A stretch of DNA of 64,000 nt, from positions 1 to 64,000 of the forward strand of contig CANIWM010000011.1 of NCBI GenBank assembly GCA_947471505.1, in the 5' to 3' direction. Under the pieces are notes generated by a model, which worked only from the letters and a program-made list of their open reading frames with translations, did no database searches and was not told the origin of the DNA. Shown here one piece after another: positions 57,444 through 64,000 of this stretch. The DNA is from Chthoniobacteraceae bacterium (GTDB taxonomy: Bacteria > Verrucomicrobiota > Verrucomicrobiia > Chthoniobacterales > Chthoniobacteraceae). The position numbers were made by a program, and so were the translations under genes. Numbering within the stretch: position 1 is the stretch's first letter; the number at the start of each line of letters is the position of its first letter.

Positions 57444-57800
57444 TCACCCCATTTTGAAGCGAATATCTCTGACGGACTTGCCGAAACGCTTCTTCACCTT
57501 CGTCAAAATCTCCCGCTTCCAAGTCGTTTCGAGCTCAAATTTCATCGAAGCCTGAAGCACTCGGACGTAAAGAATCCCCTCAAAAAGGCGACTCGGCGTT
57601 GAGTGATTTGAGAGAAACTCGCCAACAATTTCATGCCACGCGGCGATGATTTCTTCTTCCGTCACCCTACTCCCTAGCCCGAGTTCCTTCATGAGCGCGT
57701 CCACGAGCGGCCCCATTGCCTTTGCCGTATCCTTTGGAAACGGCGTCTCCGGCATACCTCGCCATTCGGCGATGACTTGGGCTCTCAGTCGATTGTTCAC
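57444..57800 (-). CDS. DUF721/DciA-like replication protein
   Basis: I prefer the GTG at 57800 (VNNRLRAQVIAEWRG), giving about 118 residues; the longer frame would run into the divergent gene. The segment RAQVIAEWRGMPETPFP is typical of the N-terminus in PVC members. The KH-like DUF721 domain follows (EEIIAAWHEIVGEFLSNHS; GILYVRVLQASMKFELE). DciA is the ancestral loader or operator of the replicative helicase DnaB in bacteria lacking DnaC or DnaI. dnaA is in the same window, 44 kb away. Confidence 0.75.
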   Translation of the reverse strand: MNNRLRAQVIAEWRGMPETPFPKDTAKAMGPLVDALMKELGLGSRVTEEEIIAAWHEIVGEFLSNHSTPSRLFEGILYVRVLQASMKFELETTWKREILTKVKKRFGKSVRDIRFKMG

Positions 57801-57878
57801 GTTCAGAGAATGCGCGGTGTGGCGAATCGATCCAATCCTAATTTGCCGAACGCCGGCTTGCCCGTTACCGTGAGTCAC

Positions 57879-59006
57879 ATGAACCAACGTCCGCAACTTT
57901 CCACCGCCGATCAGCGGCGCCTTGATGGTCTCGCTGCGAGCTTCGGCGACTTGCGGAAAAGGAACATCGGTTATCCCTGTAATCAGGATTTTGACTATTC
58001 GGAACTCGCCCCGTTTCTCGCATGGTCTGCGAATAATATCGGCGACCCGTTTGGGCCGTCGAACTATCGGCTGAATACGCTGGAGTTTGAGCGCGAGGTG
58101 CTCGGCGAGTTTGCGCGACTTGCGCAGGCGGAGGACGGGCAGTGGTGGGGCTACGTCACGAGCGGGGGCACGGAGGGCAATATGTATGGCCTCTACGTGG
58201 CGAGAGAGTTATTCCCAGATGGTATCTGCTATTTTAGCGAAGATACACACTACTCCGTGGCGAAAGTTCTGCGCCTCCAGCACACGCGGAGCATCATGCT
58301 GAAATCGCAGCCGAACGGCGAACTGGACTACACCGATTTGCGCGAGACGCTGCGCATCCATCGTGATGCGCCACCGATCATCTTCGCGAATATCGGTACG
58401 ACGATGAAGGGAGCAGTGGATAACCTCGCGACCATCCGCAGTATCCTCGGGGAGCTGGCGATCCCGGCTTCCTACATCCACGCCGACGCTGCGCTGAGTG
58501 GGATGATTCTGCCATTTGTCGCCGAGCCGCAGCCATGGAATTTCGCTGCGGGGGCTGATAGTATCAGCATCAGCGGGCACAAGCTGCTCGGGTCGCCCCT
58601 GCCGTGCGGCATCGTTCTCGCGAAGAAAAAGAACGTGGATCGCATCGCTCGCAGCATCGAGTACATCGGTGCGCTCGATACCACCATCGCGGGGTCGCGT
58701 AGCGCATTCGGGCCATTATTTCTTTGGTATCGGCTGCGTACGCTCGGCACTTCTGGTATCGCGGAAATCGTCCGCCGGAGCCTTGATCTCGCCGCTTTTG
58801 CCGAAGAGCGGATGAATGCTGCGGGCATCCCTGCTTGGCGGCACAAGAACTCCGTGACCGTCGTCTTTCCCCGCCCGCCCGCCGCACTCATGGAGAAATG
58901 GATCGTCGCTCCGAAAGGCGACATCGGTCACATCATCACGCTGCCGCACGTCACGGAAGACATCATCACGGAGTTCATCACTGACTTTGTCAATGCACGC
59001 ACATGA
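57879..59006 (+). CDS. hdc: PLP-dependent histidine decarboxylase family enzyme
   Basis: 375 residues, the size of bacterial PLP histidine decarboxylases. The sequence follows the family: NIGYPCNQDFDYSELAPFL, WWGYVTSGGTEGNMYGLYVA, FSEDTHYSVAKVLRL, FANIGTTMKGAVDN, IHADAALSGM, and the PLP lysine Lys235 in ISGHKLLGSPLPCG. It would convert histidine to histamine. A serine decarboxylase activity is possible, since the two enzymes are close relatives. No histidine/histamine antiporter gene is adjacent, unlike the common hdcA-hdcP arrangement. Confidence 0.87.
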   Translation: MNQRPQLSTADQRRLDGLAASFGDLRKRNIGYPCNQDFDYSELAPFLAWSANNIGDPFGPSNYRLNTLEFEREVLGEFARLAQAEDGQWWGYVTSGGTEGNMYGLYVARELFPDGICYFSEDTHYSVAKVLRLQHTRSIMLKSQPNGELDYTDLRETLRIHRDAPPIIFANIGTTMKGAVDNLATIRSILGELAIPASYIHADAALSGMILPFVAEPQPWNFAAGADSISISGHKLLGSPLPCGIVLAKKKNVDRIARSIEYIGALDTTIAGSRSAFGPLFLWYRLRTLGTSGIAEIVRRSLDLAAFAEERMNAAGIPAWRHKNSVTVVFPRPPAALMEKWIVAPKGDIGHIITLPHVTEDIITEFITDFVNART

Positions 59007-59050
59007 AACGGGATGCCTCCCGCATTCGATGAAATCGCAGGAGTCCCGTC

Positions 59051-60733
59051 CTATGAGCACTCACAGACGATTCGGAAGCCGACGTCGTTGCTCTGATAAG
59101 TCGGGAGGTTTGAGTTCCGGGCGCAACAGCGGAGGCTGGAGATGCGTGATTTCCACGAGCCTCCACGATATACGCGCTTGGTGGTGATTTTGGTGGCTTT
59201 GGGGTTCACAGTCTCGCGACCTTTGTAGGGCTCGAATGCATCGAGGCACCACTCGAAGACGTTGCCAGCGAGATCTTCAATTCCGAACGGACTTGCCCCT
59301 CGGGGAAAGCTGCCGACGGGGGCTGTCTCGGCGAAGCCATCGTCCACGTTTGAGTCACGCCATGCGAATTGCGTGCGTACGTCGGCGAAATTTGCCAGAT
59401 GTCCGGTGACGGTGCGGTCGCCCCACGGGAAAAGTCGAGTCTCGCCGCCTCGTGCAGCATATTCCCACTCTGCTTCGCTCGGTAGGCGATATTTGCGGTT
59501 CTCGCGTTGACTGAGCCACTTGCAAAACTCCTCAGCTTCCACGGAACTGACGTAGATGACGGGGTGCGTATCGTCGGCCCACGCGCCACGTTTGTTGCGG
59601 TGGGCGGGGTCGTATTTCTCATACATCCCGTTGGTGATGGGCACGCGGCTCATGTGGAAAGCGGAGAGGATGACAGGGGTGACGGGTTGCTCGTTTTGTT
59701 GCCCATCTGGCGTTTCGCAGCCCATGCGGAATTGGCCGGTGGGGATGAGATACATGTCCAGCCCAAGCGTATTGATGAAGTTTGGATAACGGAGTTTCTC
59801 TTCAACTCGGGCGATGGGGGACATGTTAATCTCCTGTTTGGGCGCCGGGACCGGACGCACTGTGGAGGGGGAATGGCGCACCGGGGCGACAACGGGGCGT
59901 GGCGGAGCAATGGTTGCGGCCGCCCCCGCGCGCGGTGGTGGTCCGCTGGCTGGCATTGGCTTGGAGGCCATTTCTTCGAGGTATTCGTCAATCAGATCCT
60001 CCGCTTGCCCACCCGTGAGGCCAAGACCTTCTCCGAGGTTGCACATGGCGTCGCGCTGATCATCGGTCATCTCTTCGCCATCAAGGCACAGGCGCGACAT
60101 GCCTAGGATTTTGCGAAACTCGGCGAATGGTTCCCGCTCCTGCGGAACTGGTGACGCGATAGGGAGAATGTGGTGGGCGACCGGCAGTTGCTCAATAACC
60201 GGCACCTCCACGACTGGCGGTGGTGGAGGTATCGCGCCGATTCGTGCGCTCCCGGTGCGTTCGAGTTCGGCGTCGATGACGGGAATCATGTCGTCGTGTT
60301 TGAGCCCCATCGCTTCGCCGGCGGTGAAAAGACGAGCCTGACTCTCCTCCGTTAGCTTTTTCTCCGCGAGGGTGAAGGTGATGAGCTTCCGAAACTCCAC
60401 GACGGCCTTAGCGACCAATTGGAGGTGCAGTTCCGCGTCGTGTTTCGAGCGTTTCTCGGGATCGAGCAGGCGAGTGCGAGCTTCGGCGAGGAAGTGGGGC
60501 GCTTCATCGAGCCCTTGGCGCAACAGTTGCGCCATCGGGTTGCTCGGCTGGTTTTTGAGCGGGAGTTTTTTCTGCCACCAGACGTGGAGAAGCCGCGTAT
60601 TTTCCTCAATGAGATCGGCGCTAACGTTGCCTGTGTGATCGAGGCACAGGCGCTCGTAAAGGTTTGGCGAATTGTAACTCCGCCATCCTTCCCATCGGAG
60701 TGGATTGTCTGGTATCGGATTTGGAAGAGCCAA
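59051..60733 (-). CDS. J-like and SUMF1-domain fusion protein, non-catalytic
   Basis: 560 residues, third gene of an apparent operon. Residues about 20-100 look like a degenerate J-type domain (SPNLYERLCLDHTG, then EARTRLLDPEKRSKHDAEL) lacking the HPD motif. Two related helical segments follow (EESQARLFTAGEAMGLKHDD; DDQRDAMCNLGEGLGLTGGQ), then a Pro-rich linker. Residues about 325-560 are a SUMF1/formylglycine-generating-enzyme fold: PTGQFRMGCETPDG, YRLPSEAEWEYAARGG, GNVFEWCLDAFEPY and YRGGSWKSRISSLRCCARN. The CxxxxC pair of active FGE that should follow GGS is absent, so it is probably a binding module. It lies 29 bp after the Hsp70 gene. Confidence 0.82.
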   Translation of the reverse strand: MALPNPIPDNPLRWEGWRSYNSPNLYERLCLDHTGNVSADLIEENTRLLHVWWQKKLPLKNQPSNPMAQLLRQGLDEAPHFLAEARTRLLDPEKRSKHDAELHLQLVAKAVVEFRKLITFTLAEKKLTEESQARLFTAGEAMGLKHDDMIPVIDAELERTGSARIGAIPPPPPVVEVPVIEQLPVAHHILPIASPVPQEREPFAEFRKILGMSRLCLDGEEMTDDQRDAMCNLGEGLGLTGGQAEDLIDEYLEEMASKPMPASGPPPRAGAAATIAPPRPVVAPVRHSPSTVRPVPAPKQEINMSPIARVEEKLRYPNFINTLGLDMYLIPTGQFRMGCETPDGQQNEQPVTPVILSAFHMSRVPITNGMYEKYDPAHRNKRGAWADDTHPVIYVSSVEAEEFCKWLSQRENRKYRLPSEAEWEYAARGGETRLFPWGDRTVTGHLANFADVRTQFAWRDSNVDDGFAETAPVGSFPRGASPFGIEDLAGNVFEWCLDAFEPYKGRETVNPKATKITTKRVYRGGSWKSRISSLRCCARNSNLPTYQSNDVGFRIVCECS

Positions 60734-60762
60734 GTGCGTGGGCTAATGCGCGCCTTTGCCCG

Positions 60763-62337
60763 CTACGAAATCTGAAGCTGGGCGAGGTCTGCGGTTGCGA
60801 GTTCGAGTTCGTTTTCTGAAAGGCCCGTGTTCCTTGCGATGGAGACGCGGCTTGTGCGTCCGTATGCCTCCACTACCACTTCAAGCACCTGATTTTCGTT
60901 GTAGTGGTAAGTCAACTCGACCGGGGAGCCTTTCGGCAGGAAGGGCGGTAGCTCGATGTCGCAAATCCCCAGTGGCGTACACTCGCCGGGGACGGTGCTC
61001 TCGCCTTCGACGACCCGCACGATTGCGTTCTTCATATTGGCCTTTGCGGTGCCGAAGCTGTTTTTGATCTCGTTCGGGATGGTCGTCATTTTCGGAATCA
61101 TGGTGAATACGTATTCTTCCATCTTGCCGTCGTCCCAGAGTACTACGCCGAGGGTGTGGGTGGTGATGTTGGTGACCTTGATCAGGGAACCATCCGCAGC
61201 GGAGAAGACGTCCCGCACTTCGGACGCGATGCTGCGCTCGCCGATGTCATCTTCCTGCTGAAGCATGGAGAGCATCCCCTGTATCGCCGCACCAAGCGCC
61301 ACGGCTTCATCGGGGCTCACATCTTCGGCGACTGGACGGTTCGACGATTCCGTAATCATGGTCCGCACAGAAGGCACGCGGGTCATACCTCCTGTGAGCA
61401 AAACGCGGTCGATATCCTCCCAGCCGAGTTGCGCTTCCTGCATGACGATTTCGCAGATGGATTTGCACTTTTCGATGAGGTGTTGCGTCTTGGCCTCGAA
61501 GTCTTCGCGAGTGAGTTCGATTTTCACGCTCCTGCCGTTGTAGCTGTGGACGAGCGTCGTCCGCTGGCGCGTGGAGAGTTGCACTTTAGCGGTGAGGGCG
61601 CGGTTATAAAGGTCTTGGTAGCTCTGGAGATCGAGCAGGGGATTCTCGCCGTGCTGCTTATCAAACTCGTCGGCCACCCAATTCACGATCACGTCGTCCC
61701 AGTCTTTACCCCCGAGGCGGTGGTCACCATTGCTCGCGACCATCCGAATGTGGTGCCCTTCGATGCGCATGATCGTGACGTCGAACGTCCCGCCACCGAG
61801 ATCGAACACGAAGACCGTCTGGTCTTGGTCCAGCTTATCAAGGCCGTATGCGAGAGCCGCCGAGGTGGGTTCGTTGATGATTTGCAAAACGTTCAATCCT
61901 GCAAGCTGCCCAGCGTGGAGAGTCGCGGTCCGTTCTGCGTCGTTGAAATACGCGGGCACCGTGATGACGGCGTCGGTCACCTGCTCGCCGAGATACTTTT
62001 CCGCATCGCTCTTCAGCTTGCGGAGGATGACGGCCGAGAGCTCCTCCGCCGAATACACTTTGCCGCCAAACGCCCGAGAAAATTGGGATTTCGATTTCCC
62101 CATTTCGCGTTTGATGAAATCGACAATCTTGTCGGGCTCCGCGACGGCGTTCTGCTTCGCGACCGTTCCTACGACGGCATTAGCTCCGTCGAACAAGATC
62201 ACGGAGGGTGTGATACGTTCGCTTTCCGCATTGGGAATGATCTGAGGTTTTCCGTAGGCGTCGATATGGGCGACCGCACAGAATGTGGTTCCGAGGTCGA
62301 TACCGATTGATTTACGATTTGTAGGATTCTCTGACAT
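60763..62337 (-). CDS. Hsp70 family protein without C-terminal lid
   Basis: 524 residues from the ATG at 62337. The ATPase domain has the phosphate loops IGIDLGTTFCAVAHID and VFVFDLGGGTFDVTIM, and VLLTGGMTRVPSVRTMI. A substrate-binding beta-domain follows (LGICDIELPPFLPKGSPVEL; ENQVLEVVVEAYGR). The sequence ends at LQIS, where DnaK would continue with the helical lid and a tail (DnaK is about 640 residues). It is therefore a lidless, specialised Hsp70. Its ATP cycle probably depends on the GrpE-like protein encoded just upstream and the J-like domain of the gene downstream. Confidence 0.9.
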   Translation of the reverse strand: MSENPTNRKSIGIDLGTTFCAVAHIDAYGKPQIIPNAESERITPSVILFDGANAVVGTVAKQNAVAEPDKIVDFIKREMGKSKSQFSRAFGGKVYSAEELSAVILRKLKSDAEKYLGEQVTDAVITVPAYFNDAERTATLHAGQLAGLNVLQIINEPTSAALAYGLDKLDQDQTVFVFDLGGGTFDVTIMRIEGHHIRMVASNGDHRLGGKDWDDVIVNWVADEFDKQHGENPLLDLQSYQDLYNRALTAKVQLSTRQRTTLVHSYNGRSVKIELTREDFEAKTQHLIEKCKSICEIVMQEAQLGWEDIDRVLLTGGMTRVPSVRTMITESSNRPVAEDVSPDEAVALGAAIQGMLSMLQQEDDIGERSIASEVRDVFSAADGSLIKVTNITTHTLGVVLWDDGKMEEYVFTMIPKMTTIPNEIKNSFGTAKANMKNAIVRVVEGESTVPGECTPLGICDIELPPFLPKGSPVELTYHYNENQVLEVVVEAYGRTSRVSIARNTGLSENELELATADLAQLQIS

Positions 62338-62394
62338 GGCTAGGGCTGTTTGGTATGGCTTACGTCGCAATAAATGTGCCGAGAAGCGTTTGAT

Positions 62395-63207
62395 TTACAC
62401 ATTGGATTCGAGTGTTTCTGAATTGCCGGCGGGGGATTCCTTCCATTTTTTAATGACGACTTCTTCGGGGCGAATTGGGCGATCTTTCCAGACGAAGCCC
62501 CGTTTGAGGACTTTCACAATCTCCTGATCCCTCGCAGGATCATCCGTCGTTTCCACCGACATGGCTTTCTGGGTTCGCTTGTCGAGTTTTTCAGACGTCA
62601 ACGGCACTAGCGTGACATCGAGGCGCTCGAGGACCTCAAGGATGAAATGGGTGTTGTGGTCGAGGTTCATCACCGCCTGTCGCATGTTTTCTAGCAGACT
62701 GAAGGTGCTGCCTCCGGCCTCCCGTTCGTCGAACGATGTAATTGTCAGCGTAAGCTGCCTGTGGATGTCCGCCATGTCGTCATATACGGAAATGAGGTCG
62801 CGAATCACGGGGCGAAGGACCGATTCAAGGATGAAGGCATCCTTGTAAGTCTTGAGCTCGGTGTGCAGTGCCTCAAACATTGCTTTGCTCACCGTATTCC
62901 GAGACTCCAGCGACTGCTTTGTTTCGGCGAGCGTCTGCGGCACGGACTCGCTGGCTGCTGCTAGTCTGTCCAATCGATCGAGCGTCGCGAGTTGCTCGTT
63001 TTGGGAGCGGTGCAGCGATTCCATACTGTCCAAGACTCGTCGGACGAGTGATTGCACGTCTGGTGCTGCCGTCGGCCTTGGCGCGTGGACGTGAGCGCTC
63101 AGTTCAGCGTCGCGCGATTGCTCAGCTTCGATGACGAGAGCCTGCAATTGAGCGCTGAATTCACTGTCCATGTTCGGAATGGGATCGACCATATTCGGCG
63201 GATGCAA
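62395..63207 (-). CDS. GrpE-like nucleotide exchange factor
   Basis: 270 residues; the first methionine could also be MVDPIPN or MDSEFS a few codons later. A long coiled-coil (about 45-160) precedes a GrpE-like region: KDAFILESVLRPVIRDLIS (helix with the DNL/LRP-type pattern), ILEVLERLDVTLVPL and the C-terminal beta strand VKVLKRGFVWKDRPIRPEEV, which parallels GrpE's V..GY...dRvlRPA. It would release ADP from the neighbouring Hsp70. It is longer and more divergent than housekeeping GrpE and is the first gene of the operon, 57 bp before Hsp70. Confidence 0.75.
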   Translation of the reverse strand: MHPPNMVDPIPNMDSEFSAQLQALVIEAEQSRDAELSAHVHAPRPTAAPDVQSLVRRVLDSMESLHRSQNEQLATLDRLDRLAAASESVPQTLAETKQSLESRNTVSKAMFEALHTELKTYKDAFILESVLRPVIRDLISVYDDMADIHRQLTLTITSFDEREAGGSTFSLLENMRQAVMNLDHNTHFILEVLERLDVTLVPLTSEKLDKRTQKAMSVETTDDPARDQEIVKVLKRGFVWKDRPIRPEEVVIKKWKESPAGNSETLESNV

Positions 63208-63254
63208 AAGCGGGATTCACGCCACTCCGATGCGGAATTATCCGCGCAGCGAAA

Positions 63255-64000
63255 CTATTGCGGCACGATCCGAATGTCGGCTTCCCCTCGCAGTTCGATC
63301 TCCGGCGTCTCTTTATAAAGGACGAGTTCTCCGCGCACTTCCACGGTCTTGCCTTCCAAGCTCTCGATCTTTCCGCCCGCTACCCCTGCTACCTTTGCGA
63401 GATGATCCTTCTTCACGATTGCTACAAACTTTCCACGTGGGCTCCCTTCAAAGTTGATGAAGGTCATCGTCTCCGTTTTCGTCGCACCGACCCCCGTGAC
63501 CTTTCCTCGGATGGTCACCTGCTTTCCTATGGCGGCGCGGATCGCGGCATCATCGCTCGCGGCGAGCACGCCTGGTAGCTCCACCGGCACGCTTGGCGCG
63601 GGGATACTTGCCAGTGCATTGAGGCCCGCTGCACCGTCGATGACGGGGAGAAAGTCTGCCTTGGAAAGATCGATGTCCACTACCACGGGATTGTGATCAC
63701 TCAGTCCCGGATACGGCTTCACAAATGCCACCGGACGCCCGAGCCCCGCAGTGAGAATGTGGTCGAAGCAATTGTCCGGGTAGTTCCCCTCTCCGGGAAT
63801 CGTCGTCCGGTTTGCAAACGGCACGCCTTTGTGCGTCCACCACAGCCCAGCCTCAATGAAGCCCGCAATCGTCGGGTCTTTTGCAAATTTCGGGTCGTCG
63901 ATCGACGTATTCATATCGCCCGCCACCACCACGGCGCACGGTCCGCGCTTGCCGTAAAGTGCAAGCATCTCTTGGATGTGCGCGATGAGTTGCCGCGCCG
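63255..64000 (-). CDS. Endonuclease/exonuclease/phosphatase protein with OB-fold domain, 5' truncated by window
   Basis: The frame runs off the window end, so only the C-terminal 248 or so residues are seen. The first part has the exonuclease III-like VVAGDMNTSIDDP, NCFDHILTAGLG and YPGLSDHNPVVVDID, with catalytic Asp/Asn/His. After a linker an OB-fold-like region follows (IGKQVTIRGKVTGVGATKT, ESLEGKTVEVRGEL, EIELRGEADIRI). This domain pair is typical of secreted nucleases of the ExeM/nuclease-lamin group. It is followed by the chaperone operon on the same strand after 47 bp. Confidence 0.82.
   Translation of the reverse strand, partial: ARQLIAHIQEMLALYGKRGPCAVVVAGDMNTSIDDPKFAKDPTIAGFIEAGLWWTHKGVPFANRTTIPGEGNYPDNCFDHILTAGLGRPVAFVKPYPGLSDHNPVVVDIDLSKADFLPVIDGAAGLNALASIPAPSVPVELPGVLAASDDAAIRAAIGKQVTIRGKVTGVGATKTETMTFINFEGSPRGKFVAIVKKDHLAKVAGVAGGKIESLEGKTVEVRGELVLYKETPEIELRGEADIRIVPQ

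Overview
The window looks like a chromosomal segment of a Verrucomicrobia (PVC-group) bacterium, probably of the Spartobacteria/Chthoniobacter type. Evidence for this is indirect but consistent: GC-rich DNA; two secreted cytochrome-type DUF1549/DUF1553 proteins and a secreted DUF1501 protein; a very large secreted protein with a dehydrogenase-like propeller and an azurin-like domain; two Tat-exported Gfo/Idh/MocA oxidoreductases; an LL-diaminopimelate aminotransferase; and a lipid A kinase (LpxK), which implies a Gram-negative envelope. No phage, rRNA, tRNA or CRISPR locus was recognised.

Layout. 1-6.3 kb: ECF sigma factor with a probable anti-sigma partner, a SCO-type copper lipoprotein, and a membrane histidine kinase with its response regulator. 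6.3-11.6 kb: a minus-strand group of Gfo/Idh/MocA oxidoreductase, UxaE-like protein and secreted c-type cytochrome protein. 11.65-13.6 kb: dnaA with DnaA boxes upstream, a possible oriC. 13.7-16.7 kb: DUF1501 protein and a tandem pair of leucine-rich anchored proteins with a broken third copy. 16.9-18.8 kb: rplA-rplJ-rplL. 19-26.2 kb: GMC oxidoreductase with its small subunit, dapL, a dihydrouridine synthase, an orphan xylose-binding-type protein and a TPR-like protein. 26.2-35 kb: IS630 remnant, cysteine-cluster protein, AAA ATPase, Gfo/Idh/MocA protein, and a response regulator overlapping a giant hybrid kinase. 35.2-46.7 kb: surface propeller protein, UppP, PII, beta-helix protein, hsdR remnant, thrB-lpxK, cinA and a VapBC pair. 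46.8-57.3 kb: second cytochrome-type protein, a repeat-rich non-coding stretch, the azurin-like giant, a thioesterase/membrane protein/CoA-ligase run, and a small secreted charged-repeat protein. 57.4-64 kb: DciA-like protein, histidine decarboxylase family enzyme, a three-gene chaperone operon, and the end of a secreted exonuclease-like gene.

Two things stand out. First, 59051-63207 encodes a GrpE-like protein, a lidless Hsp70 and a J-like/SUMF1 fusion that lacks the catalytic cysteines of formylglycine-generating enzyme. These look like the parts of a dedicated Hsp70 machine whose client-recognition module is a SUMF1 fold. Second, the intergenic DNA carries several families of REP-doublet (REPIN/BIME-like) elements: a GTAG or GGAG tetranucleotide, a hairpin, a central segment, then the inverted hairpin and tetranucleotide. 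Between two oppositely oriented copies at 50 kb sits an array of six 23-nt repeats spaced 42, 63, 64, 42 and 42 bp apart, close to whole numbers of helical turns.

Limits: functions come from motifs read by eye. No alignment, structure prediction, codon statistics or GC-skew calculation was run. Where a long reading frame extends upstream of a plausible signal peptide or motif, I moved the start and say so.
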